In this document: positions 52,990 to 60,800 of the stretch, piece by piece
Layout: each line of letters opens with the position of its first letter
Numbering within the stretch: position 1 is the stretch's first letter
Origin: an uncultured Flavobacteriaceae bacterium
GTDB taxonomy: Bacteria > Bacteroidota > Bacteroidia > Flavobacteriales > Flavobacteriaceae
Assembly: GCA_947494825.1 (NCBI GenBank)
Contig: CANLWN010000002.1
Location: 1-64,000 of the forward strand
Length of the DNA: 64,000 nucleotides
Direction of reading: 5' to 3'
Made by a program: the position numbers and the translations under genes
The notes under the pieces: generated by a model
The model's input: the letters and a program-made list of their open reading frames with translations, nothing else
What the model was told of the DNA's origin: nothing
Databases searched by the model: none

Positions 52990-53643
52990 ATGAAAAAAAC
53001 AGTAATCTCAGGATTAATAATGCTCTTTGGTTGGGCACACTTTGCGCAGGCCCAAGAGGCACCAAGTACAGATAGTGATTATAGCAAATGGCAAATTCGC
53101 CTTCGGGGAATTGTGGTAAGTCCGGACGAGGGGGCCTCCATAGAAACCATAGGAGGGGATGCGGATATTTCCACCACTTTTGTCCCGGAATTGGACTTTA
53201 CCTATTTTTTTACGGAAAACTGGGCGGCAGAACTTATTTTGGCGACCACCAAGCACGATGTTGAAGCTGTGGGAACAACCGCAGGGGATATTGACCTGGG
53301 CGAGGTCTGGTTGTTGCCGCCCACTTTAACGGGCCAGTACCATTTCACCGGTGGTGATCTGGTGCCATACCTGGGCGCGGGTGTAAATCTGACGCTTTTT
53401 TACGGAGTGGATGAAGGACCTGTAGCCGATGACGTAGATTACGATACGGCCCTCGGTTTTGCACTTCAGGGCGGATTTGATTTTATGCTCAACGATACCT
53501 GGTTCTTGAATGTAGACATCAAAAAATTGTTCCTGAATACGGATGCCACCGTCAATGCCACCTCCGCTTTGGGGGCGACTGTGACGGCCGACGTGGATAT
53601 CAACCCCTGGATATTTGGATTTGGCGTGGGTGTAAAACTATAA
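52990..53643 (+). CDS. ompW: OmpW-family outer-membrane protein
   Basis: 217 residues from the ATG at 52990, which starts a clean signal peptide (MKKTVISGLIMLFGW, ending FAQAQ). The mature part is an eight-strand barrel: WQIRLRGIVVSPDEGAS, PELDFTYFFTENWAAELIL, YLGAGVNLTLFYG, WFLNVDIKKLFLNTDA, and a terminal FGFGVGVKL. OmpW proteins form small hydrophobic channels and often respond to stress or redox change. A ten-pair hairpin follows the stop. Confidence 0.9.
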   Translation: MKKTVISGLIMLFGWAHFAQAQEAPSTDSDYSKWQIRLRGIVVSPDEGASIETIGGDADISTTFVPELDFTYFFTENWAAELILATTKHDVEAVGTTAGDIDLGEVWLLPPTLTGQYHFTGGDLVPYLGAGVNLTLFYGVDEGPVADDVDYDTALGFALQGGFDFMLNDTWFLNVDIKKLFLNTDATVNATSALGATVTADVDINPWIFGFGVGVKL

Positions 53644-53659
53644 TCGTAGTGATTTCCCC

Positions 53660-53693
53660 ATCCCCTGGAGTGCAAAATGCCGTTCCAGGGGAT
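53660..53693 (+). terminator. Hairpin after ompW
   Basis: ATCCCCTGGA (53660-53669) pairs perfectly with TCCAGGGGAT (53684-53693) across 14 bases. No strong T run follows (TTGCATTTGGGG), so termination is likely but not certain. Confidence 0.5.
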
Positions 53694-53715
53694 TTGCATT
53701 TGGGGAGGATGTAGT

Positions 53716-53814
53716 ATGGTTGATGGTTGGTGGCTGACGGTTGACGGCTGGTGGCTGGTGGCTGGTGGCTGGTGGTTGATGGTTGATGGTTGATGGTTGA
53801 TGGTTGATGGTTGG
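53716..53814. repeat. Heptamer tandem array
   Basis: A 7-base period runs through about 100 bases: five perfect GGTTGAT units at 53774-53808, preceded by GGTGGCT units at about 53746-53773 and mixed units before that. It lies 70 bases after ompW in non-coding DNA. A 7-base unit would shift frame, but no gene crosses it. Confidence 0.85.
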
Positions 53815-53879
53815 AAGATATCCATTTTAAATTATAATATCCGGGTCCAAGTATCAAATTGAAATAACCAACGTATTAG

Positions 53880-54431
53880 CGAAAAGGGAATAGCGAATAG
53901 AATTCATAACTCAATACCGCCAACTTCTTACTGTCACTTTCTTTACTACCCTTCCGTCCCCGACACCCGCTTTGCTCGGTCGGGGCCATCTTCCCTTAAC
54001 AAAGGGAAGGAGCTTCTTGGAACTACGAATGATGAATTTCGAATGACTGGGCTTGGCCGTGTATTTAACACTTAAAACCTAGAACTGAGCCTTGCTGATT
54101 ATCATGCATCGCTCAACACACCAAGCATAATGTCAACTATCACCTTCTTTTGTCATTCCGAGCCCGCGAGGAATCTCCCACCCCATCGCCCAACGAGCGA
54201 AGAGTGAATAGGCAATAGCGAATAGAATTCATAATTCATCAACTCATAACTCATCACCCACACCCAACGCAGAGAGCTGCCAACTGCCAACTGCTTACTG
54301 CCAACTGCCACTGCCTGCTATACTGCACCGCGCAACGCGCCATGCGCCCAGCGAAATGCCTACTGTTTCAGGCTTATTGATAATTGTTCACTGCCAACTG
54401 CCAACTGATAACTCTTCACTATAAACGTTGT
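53880..54431. repeat. Intergenic repeat island C
   Basis: No gene. Phrases match island B: GCGAAAAGGGAATAGCGAAT, GAATTCATAATTCATCAACTC (in pieces GAATTCATAA, TTCATCAACTC), CTGCCAACTGCCAACTGCTT and TTCACTGCCAACTGCC. Positions 54151-54176 match 25-50 on the other strand with one change. A local CGGTCGGGG/CCCGACA palindrome is near 53966. Confidence 0.7.
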
Positions 54432-55781
54432 TTAAAACGTAAGAACAAAGGAAGTACCCTGAAATGGGGCGGAACGGACCTCCAAATTCCCGCCGTGCAA
54501 GTGCATGATCTGTTTTGAAAGGCTTAAACCAATCCCGGTCCCTTCTTTTTTGGTGGTAAAAAAAGGCACGAAAATCTCATCGAGAAGCTCCACAGGTATC
54601 CCTGGACCGTTATCGCTTAACTCAATGTATTTCTCTCCCTGAGCCGTGGATCCGGCTACCATCGCAATCCTGCCATTAGCATCATCCCGTAAGGCCTGAA
54701 GGGCATTTTTGGAGAGATTTACCAGTACCTGGGTCAACTGTCTCTCATCCCCATAAAATTCCAGGTCCACTGGGTTACAGGAAACGGTAAATTGCAACTT
54801 GTTTTTGGCAATCTCCTCTGCCATTAGGATCTGCACCTTGTTCAAAAGTGCGTTGGCCTTTATGATCGACTTGTCGGGAGCCGGAACGTTTAGAAGGCTT
54901 CTGTATGATTGTACGAACTCCATTAGATCCGTGCCCTGTTTTTTGATTACTTCCAGGCCCTTCACCGTATTCTCCACGTGCGACTTGCCAAAGGAGTCCA
55001 CTGGTACCAGGCCTTTTTCTGTTTTAAAGTAATTGAGTATGGACCCGGAAATAGAAGTGATTGGGGTTATCGTATTCATAATCTCATGGGTAAGGACCCG
55101 TATTAGGCGTACCCAGGAATCGGTTTCCTTTTCCTCGAGCTCCTTGTGAATATCATGCGCCACTACCAACAAAAGATCTTGTTCATTCAGGGTGAGGGCA
55201 GTTGATTTTAAAGCCAGTTGTCTTCGTTCCCGTTCATTGGTCAATTGAATTAGCCTGCGGTCAAAGGGTTTTAGCTGGGCAAAAAGCGCATACAGTTTTT
55301 TATCTACTTGATCTAGTTGCTTTATGTGGTTTAATGGTGAATAGTTCAACAAACGCTCCATCGTAGGATTTGCAAAAAGGATATGCCCCTTAGCATTGAA
55401 GGTCAGGATACCAATAGTGGTTTGTTTAAGAATTTCCTGATAAAATTGTTCCTGTTCCTGTTTCTTTAAATGTACCTCCTGTATCAGTTCATTTACGCGA
55501 TTGAGGCTGTGATTTAATTTTTCAAACGATTTTATCAAGTCTTTCTCAGGGAAGCGCAATGTAAAATCCTCGTTACGTATAGCGTCAAAGAAATAGGCAA
55601 TCTTACGGTTGGTATGATTTACGTAGCGGACCATGCCCACAGACTGCACAACAAATAGTAGTAACAGCAGCGCAAATGGAAAATAGTGCTTCGTAAAAAA
55701 AAGATACGAAAAAACCATTGCCGTCAGGGCAAGTGCGACTATCCTGACAACCATCTGCATGTAGAAGTTTCTACTGATCAT
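54432..55781 (-). CDS. Membrane sensor histidine kinase (NtrY-like)
   Basis: 449 residues: two membrane helices (10-30, 33-55), HAMP-like linker, PAS at about 112-205 (TTIGILTFNAKGHILFANPT), HisKA with H232 (LTHEIMNTITPI), and a HATPase domain (LVNLSKNALQALRDD, DNGPGIP, GTGIGLSLSKQI). It should phosphorylate the sigma-54 activator encoded just upstream; the two genes overlap by 11 bases. The short periplasmic loop suggests it senses the membrane or a cytosolic signal. Confidence 0.92.
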   Translation of the reverse strand: MISRNFYMQMVVRIVALALTAMVFSYLFFTKHYFPFALLLLLFVVQSVGMVRYVNHTNRKIAYFFDAIRNEDFTLRFPEKDLIKSFEKLNHSLNRVNELIQEVHLKKQEQEQFYQEILKQTTIGILTFNAKGHILFANPTMERLLNYSPLNHIKQLDQVDKKLYALFAQLKPFDRRLIQLTNERERRQLALKSTALTLNEQDLLLVVAHDIHKELEEKETDSWVRLIRVLTHEIMNTITPITSISGSILNYFKTEKGLVPVDSFGKSHVENTVKGLEVIKKQGTDLMEFVQSYRSLLNVPAPDKSIIKANALLNKVQILMAEEIAKNKLQFTVSCNPVDLEFYGDERQLTQVLVNLSKNALQALRDDANGRIAMVAGSTAQGEKYIELSDNGPGIPVELLDEIFVPFFTTKKEGTGIGLSLSKQIMHLHGGNLEVRSAPFQGTSFVLTF

Positions 55782-57144
55782 CGACTTTTCGTTTTTTCAT
55801 TTTATTATATAGGGTCTGTCTGGAAACCCCCAACTGCTCGGCAGCGGCGCTGTAGTTTCCATCGTGTTGGTCCAACGCCTTCAGGATCATCCAATGCTCC
55901 ATTTCGTCCAAGGTCTTCGGACCGGTTTCAAAGGACGTAGGAATTTTGGAATGCAGTAGAAAATCCGCCGGTTTCAACACATTGCCTTCGCAAAGGATTA
56001 CTGCACGTTCCATGGTATGCTGTAATTCCCGTATATTGCCCGGCCAAGAATACTGTTTAAGCTTTTCTTGGGCAGCCTGATTAATGCGCAGTCCGGGTTT
56101 ATCGTATTTGTAAGTGTAACGCTTCAAATAAAAATCGGCCAGTACCAGGATGTCATCACCCCGTTCCCTCAAAGGGGGTACTTCCACGTGTATGGTGTTT
56201 ATCCTATAGAGCAAATCCTCTCTGAAAAGTCCGTCTGCGACCATCTTTTCCAAATTACAGTTGGTGGCACAGACCAATCGGATATCCACATTGTGCGGTT
56301 GGTTGGACCCGACCCTCACGATGGATCTGTTTTGAATGGCCGATAGCAGTTTGGCCTGTGCAGGTAAGGAAAGGTTGCCTATTTCATCCAAAAAAAGTGT
56401 GCCTTCATGAGCGGCTTCAAACTTTCCTATCCGGTCTTCCTTGGCATCGGTAAAAGCGCCCTTTTGATGCCCGAACAGTTCACTTTCCAGCAAGCTCTCC
56501 GAGATGGAACCCATATCCACCCCAATGAAAACCTCGTTTTTTCGCCTTGAGGTCCTATGCAATTCCCTGGCTATGAGCTCTTTTCCAGTGCCATTTTCAC
56601 CGGTAATCAACACATTGACATCCGTTCTTCCCACTTTTCGCACCAAATTCAGTACTGCCGCAAGCGCCTTGGAATTCCCAATGATCGCATTCTTGTCATC
56701 ATTGATCACTTGCTTAAGGCTGCTTTCTTTCTTTTTTAGTTGGTTAATTTCCTTTCGGGACTGACGCAACTGGTAGGCCGACTTTACTGTCGCCAATAAT
56801 TTTTCATTGTTCCAGGGTTTCAGCACAAAATCGGCCGCACCTTCTTTTAAGGCCTTAACCGCTAAGTCTACTGCCCCATAGGCCGTCATCATGATTACCG
56901 AGGTATGCGGTGACCGCTTTTGGATCTCCTTTAGCCAAAAGAGTCCCTCATTGCCCGAGTTTACACCCGCCGAAAAATTCATATCCAAAAGCACCAGGTC
57001 CAGTTCCGTAATATTGGGAAAGGAAGAAATCTGATTCGGATTAAATAAGGTCTCAACACTTTTAAACTCAAACTGCAATAGGATTTCCAGCGCACTAAGC
57101 ACGCTTTTATTGTCATCTATTACTAAAACCTTGGCATCTATCAT
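55771..57144 (-). CDS. Sigma-54-dependent response regulator (NtrC family)
   Basis: 457 residues. Receiver (1-120) with D10/D11, phospho-acceptor D54 (VLLDMNFSAG) and K106-type Lys (VLKPW). AAA+ domain with GENGTGKE, Walker B TLFLDE and R-finger region FREDLLYRIN; the sigma-54 contact loop reads GAFTDA instead of GAFTGA. Fis-type HTH at the end (AAEQLGVSRQTLYNKMKK). It is divergent from the tolC export operon, whose promoter has a sigma-54 -24/-12 element and an upstream palindrome, so that operon is its likely target. Confidence 0.93.
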   Translation of the reverse strand: MIDAKVLVIDDNKSVLSALEILLQFEFKSVETLFNPNQISSFPNITELDLVLLDMNFSAGVNSGNEGLFWLKEIQKRSPHTSVIMMTAYGAVDLAVKALKEGAADFVLKPWNNEKLLATVKSAYQLRQSRKEINQLKKKESSLKQVINDDKNAIIGNSKALAAVLNLVRKVGRTDVNVLITGENGTGKELIARELHRTSRRKNEVFIGVDMGSISESLLESELFGHQKGAFTDAKEDRIGKFEAAHEGTLFLDEIGNLSLPAQAKLLSAIQNRSIVRVGSNQPHNVDIRLVCATNCNLEKMVADGLFREDLLYRINTIHVEVPPLRERGDDILVLADFYLKRYTYKYDKPGLRINQAAQEKLKQYSWPGNIRELQHTMERAVILCEGNVLKPADFLLHSKIPTSFETGPKTLDEMEHWMILKALDQHDGNYSAAAEQLGVSRQTLYNKMKKRKVDDQ

Positions 57145-57223
57145 GTCGGCTGTTTTTAAACCGTTGTGGTAAAGCTACAAAGTGTGGCCTAATTGACATA
57201 GGGATTGTAAAATTATTGGACAG

Positions 57224-57237
57224 TATTTGTACAAATA
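57224..57237. promoter_or_regulatory. 14-bp palindrome, candidate activator site for the tolC operon
   Basis: TATTTGTACAAATA is a perfect palindrome about 95 bases upstream of the predicted tolC transcription start. GTAAAAT (57207-57213) and ATTTTAC (57236-57242) flank it as a wider inverted repeat. The TTTGTAC/GTACAAA halves recur upstream of ompW. Confidence 0.55.
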
Positions 57238-57306
57238 TTTTACAAAAAGAAAATGTTTTTTCAGTTTTTTCATTCTAATACATTGGAAATCAATTAATTA
57301 TTTTTA

Positions 57307-57322
57307 TGGCACAACAATAGCT
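57307..57322 (+). promoter_or_regulatory. Sigma-54 (-24/-12) promoter of the tolC operon
   Basis: TGGCAC-AACAA-TAGCT has GG and GC separated by exactly ten bases. The -24 element is perfect and the -12 has A for T before the GC. Predicted start near 57332, 18 bases before the TTG codon. Confidence 0.75.
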
Positions 57323-57350
57323 CCTAGTTTGGCATACCAAATAAAATACA

Positions 57351-58688
57351 TTGAGAAAGATTCTTTGCATAGTCCTTTTATCCGTTTCGGCAAACTTGGC
57401 CTCCCAGGAGACCTGGACCTTGAGCGAATGTGTTAGTTATGCCTTGGGGCATAACCTTCAATTGAACGATTTTCAGTACAGTCTACGTTCCGATAAGGAG
57501 ACCTACCGGCAGTCCATCCGTAATTTATTGCCCAACATTTTTGCCACTTCGGACTACAATATCCGTTTTGGACGGTCTATTGACCCCAACGACAACAGCA
57601 TCATAAATATCGACTTCTTTTCCAACAACTACTCGCTCCAAGCCAATATGGACCTGTTCCGGGGCTTTCAAAAAATCAATGCGATCAAGGCCTCTAAGTT
57701 TTTATACCAGGCCACGCAGGAGGAAACCCAGCAACAAAAATACCTTCTGGCCTTTCGGGTCATGACCGCCTTTTACAACATCCTGTTCTTTGAAGGCCTG
57801 GTCGATATCTCAAAGGAACAGTTGGTGGTATCTCAAGCGAATTACGACTTGGTAAAAAAACAGATTGAATTGGGCCTCAAGGCCGGTGCCGATCTGTATG
57901 AAGCAGAATCAGTTTTGCTGACCGATAAATTGAACCTCACCCAAAGCATCAACCAATTGGCAGCGGCCAAACTTGGGCTTGTTCAGGAAATGAACCTGGA
58001 GAACGCAACGGACATTGCGGTGCAAGCAGAACTTGTAGGCTTGTCAGAACCCACCGAAACCCCAGGCATGCAATCGGATACGATATTTACAAAGGCCATA
58101 GGCTTTATGCCCATCATCAAAGCACAACAACTCCGGACCAAAGCGGCAAAAAAACAAGTGGCCGTAGCGCGGGGAAACATGTATCCCTCCCTGTCCCTAT
58201 TTGCCGGATATGGAACGGGCTACTTTGAAACCACGACGGATTCCTTGGGCACCACTATTCCCTTTAGGGACCAGTTCAGAGACAATACCTTTCAATTTAT
58301 TGGGGTTTCACTGAACATCCCGATCAGCAATGGGTTGTCTGCCCGATCCAGGGTAAAACAGCAGAAAATTGCCCTGATGCGGGCACAGAACAATCTGGAT
58401 CTACAGGAACAGGAACTGTACCAGACCATTCAACAATTGGTACAGGAATACAATGCATTTCAAGTGGAATACGAACAAAGTACCCAAAAGATGGAAGCAC
58501 AGAACTTGGCTTTTACTATCGCCCAAAAAAGATATGAAAAGGGCCTGATCAACACCCTGGAGCTGTTTACGGCCAAAAATTTGTTCGCCAGTGCCCAAAA
58601 CGAGAATTTACAGGTACGCCTGCGCATGGAAGTCAATAGGAGTACACTTGATTTTTACCAGGGACTCCCCATTTTTAATATTAATTAG
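57351..58688 (+). CDS. TolC-family outer-membrane efflux protein
   Basis: 445 residues. It must start at TTG (57351): the in-frame codon at 57342-57344 is a TAA stop, and the signal peptide (MRKILCIVLLSVSANLASQ) begins right at the TTG. Two OEP repeats of long coiled-coil helices follow (LSECVSYALGHNLQLND; QNLAFTIAQKRYEKGLINT). It forms the outer-membrane duct for the export complex encoded downstream. Its promoter is of the sigma-54 type. Confidence 0.92.
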   Translation: MRKILCIVLLSVSANLASQETWTLSECVSYALGHNLQLNDFQYSLRSDKETYRQSIRNLLPNIFATSDYNIRFGRSIDPNDNSIINIDFFSNNYSLQANMDLFRGFQKINAIKASKFLYQATQEETQQQKYLLAFRVMTAFYNILFFEGLVDISKEQLVVSQANYDLVKKQIELGLKAGADLYEAESVLLTDKLNLTQSINQLAAAKLGLVQEMNLENATDIAVQAELVGLSEPTETPGMQSDTIFTKAIGFMPIIKAQQLRTKAAKKQVAVARGNMYPSLSLFAGYGTGYFETTTDSLGTTIPFRDQFRDNTFQFIGVSLNIPISNGLSARSRVKQQKIALMRAQNNLDLQEQELYQTIQQLVQEYNAFQVEYEQSTQKMEAQNLAFTIAQKRYEKGLINTLELFTAKNLFASAQNENLQVRLRMEVNRSTLDFYQGLPIFNIN

Positions 58689-58704
58689 AACGAAGTACGC
58701 TATA

Positions 58705-59955
58705 ATGGACATACAATTAGAAAAGAAAAAAGGACTACGGCCAAAACACTATGGCTATATTGCCATAGGACTATTATTGCTGTTCGTGGGGTGGAAGTTG
58801 GTTTTCGGCACGGCCATGGCAACTTTTAGAACGGATAAGGACCGACTCTCCATCTCAGAGGTTACCCAAGGAAAATTTGATGATTATATTACGATCAACG
58901 GTTATGTAGCACCAATTGCAACCATTTATATGGACGCCTACGAAGGTGGTAGGGTCTTGGAAAAGTTGATTGAGGAGGGTGCAACGGTAAAAAAGGGAGA
59001 TATTATTTTAAAGTTGGAGAATCGTGGGCTCTATGAGCAAATACTGGCCAGCGAAAACAATCTGGCCTTGAAACAGAACGATTTACGTTCCACCAAGCTG
59101 ACCTTCGATTCGCGGCAGGTGGAAGGGAGAAAGGACCTGGTTTCGGCCAAATACGATCTACAGAAATTAGAGCGCAATTATCAACAGAACGAGGCCCTCT
59201 ACCAAGACGAGCTGATTTCCAAGGAGGCCTATCTGACCTCTAAGGAAAATTACGAACTTTCCAAAAGTCAGTACGAAATCATTAAGGTGCAAACCGAGCA
59301 GGACGATCAGCTCCGTAAGACCTCCCTGAGCGAGCTGGATTCCGATCTGGCCCGAATGCGAAAAACGCTCTCCATGGTCTACGAAAGGATAGATCACCTC
59401 AACGTAAGGGCTCCCGCAGATGGGCAATTGGGCTTTCTGGATGCAGAAATAGGTCAGAGCATTGCACAAGGCGAACGTATAGGACAGATCAACGTGCTCA
59501 CCGACTACAAAATTGAGGCCGATATAGACGAGCATTATATAGATCGCGTAAAGCGAGACCTTACCGCGGTATTGGAACGGAACGATCAGGAATACCCCTT
59601 ACGGCTGCGAAAGGTATATCCAGAAGTGCGCAATGGCAAATTCCGCGTAGATTTGGTTTTTACCGATGACAAACCTGTAACCATTCGTACCGGACAGAGT
59701 TATATTATTAAGCTGCAGTTGGGAGAATCCAATGATGCCCTCCTGGTTCCCAAAGGAAGCTTCTTTCAGAGCACCGGAGGACAATGGATCTTTGTGGTGG
59801 ACAAAGCTGGAGGACAGGCCCTGAAAAGACCGATAAGAATTGGGAAGCAGAATTCCAGATTTTATGAGGTACTCGAAGGGCTAGAACCTGGCGAACAGGT
59901 AATAACGAGCAATTATGACAGTTTTGGGGATGCGGAAAGGATCGTGCTTAAATAA
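58705..59955 (+). CDS. HlyD/MacA-type periplasmic adaptor
   Basis: 416 residues from the ATG at 58705; a longer reading adds 38 residues overlapping tolC. N-terminal membrane anchor (YIAIGLLLLFVGWKLVF), lipoyl halves around a coiled-coil hairpin (GRVLEKLIEEGATVKKGDII; VRAPADGQLGFLDAEIGQSI), then a beta-barrel and membrane-proximal domain. It links the inner-membrane ABC permease to TolC. Sixteen bases after tolC. Confidence 0.92.
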   Translation: MDIQLEKKKGLRPKHYGYIAIGLLLLFVGWKLVFGTAMATFRTDKDRLSISEVTQGKFDDYITINGYVAPIATIYMDAYEGGRVLEKLIEEGATVKKGDIILKLENRGLYEQILASENNLALKQNDLRSTKLTFDSRQVEGRKDLVSAKYDLQKLERNYQQNEALYQDELISKEAYLTSKENYELSKSQYEIIKVQTEQDDQLRKTSLSELDSDLARMRKTLSMVYERIDHLNVRAPADGQLGFLDAEIGQSIAQGERIGQINVLTDYKIEADIDEHYIDRVKRDLTAVLERNDQEYPLRLRKVYPEVRNGKFRVDLVFTDDKPVTIRTGQSYIIKLQLGESNDALLVPKGSFFQSTGGQWIFVVDKAGGQALKRPIRIGKQNSRFYEVLEGLEPGEQVITSNYDSFGDAERIVLK

Positions 59956-60072
59956 TTATGAACTAATGAATTATGAATCCTAGATGATCAAAGGACATCT
60001 TTCACCTATAAAAACAGTAACAGAGCGCAGATACCAATAGTCTATAATATAAAACAAGAAAACAATCAAAAA

Positions 60073-60771
60073 ATGATACAGATACAGGACCTTAAAAAGA
60101 GCTTTAGAACCGAAGAAGTAGAGACCCTTGCCTTGAACAAGGTAAACCTTAACGTGGCCGAAGGCGAATTTGTGGCCATAATGGGGCCCTCTGGCTGTGG
60201 TAAATCGACCCTTTTGAACATCATTGGCATGCTAGATAACCCAACGGAAGGGCGCTACCAATTCGCAGGGCACGAGGTTGGGGGTTTAAAAGAACGGCAA
60301 CGTACCCAATTGCGAAAAGGCAATTTAGGCTTTGTCTTCCAGAGTTTTAACCTGATCGATGAGCTAACGGTCTACGAAAATGTAGAGCTTCCGTTGATCT
60401 ACCTAAAAATGAGTAAAGGAGAACGCAAGAAGAAGGTACAAGCCGTCCTTGAACGCATGAAAATCTCCCACAGGGAAAAACATTTTCCCCAGCAGCTATC
60501 CGGAGGTCAACAACAGCGCGTAGCCATTTCCAGGGCCGTAGTGACCCATCCGAAACTCATTTTGGCGGATGAGCCCACGGGGAACCTGGATTCCAAAAAT
60601 GGGATCGAGGTCATGAACCTATTGACCGAATTGAACCAGGAAGGAACCACCATCATTATGGTAACCCACTCCGACAGGGATTCGCATTATGCACATAGGA
60701 TCGTAAACCTGTTTGATGGGCAGATCGTTACTGAAAGCCAGAACAAACCTATGGGCGCCATGATCTCTTAA
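60073..60771 (+). CDS. MacB/LolD-type ABC transporter ATPase
   Basis: 232 residues. Walker A GPSGCGKST, Q-loop VFQSFNL, signature LSGGQQQRVAISRA, Walker B LILADEP, H-loop VTHS. It powers the FtsX-type permease encoded directly downstream; such systems work as mechanotransmitters and export peptides, lipids or drugs rather than transport through a classical pore. Confidence 0.96.
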   Translation: MIQIQDLKKSFRTEEVETLALNKVNLNVAEGEFVAIMGPSGCGKSTLLNIIGMLDNPTEGRYQFAGHEVGGLKERQRTQLRKGNLGFVFQSFNLIDELTVYENVELPLIYLKMSKGERKKKVQAVLERMKISHREKHFPQQLSGGQQQRVAISRAVVTHPKLILADEPTGNLDSKNGIEVMNLLTELNQEGTTIIMVTHSDRDSHYAHRIVNLFDGQIVTESQNKPMGAMIS

Positions 60772-60800
60772 TTTAACATTCATCATCAAAAAACAACGTC

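Noticed and set aside
53716-53814. CRISPR array
   Set aside because: The units are contiguous heptamers without spacers and no cas gene is present.
53466-53857. Minus-strand frames through the heptamer array
   Set aside because: They encode only NHQPSTI-type repeats because the 7-base unit stays open; no start site or homology.
57327-57345. Second sigma-54 promoter TTTGGCAT-ACCAA-ATAAA before tolC
   Set aside because: It has no GC at -12 and would place the start at or after the start codon.
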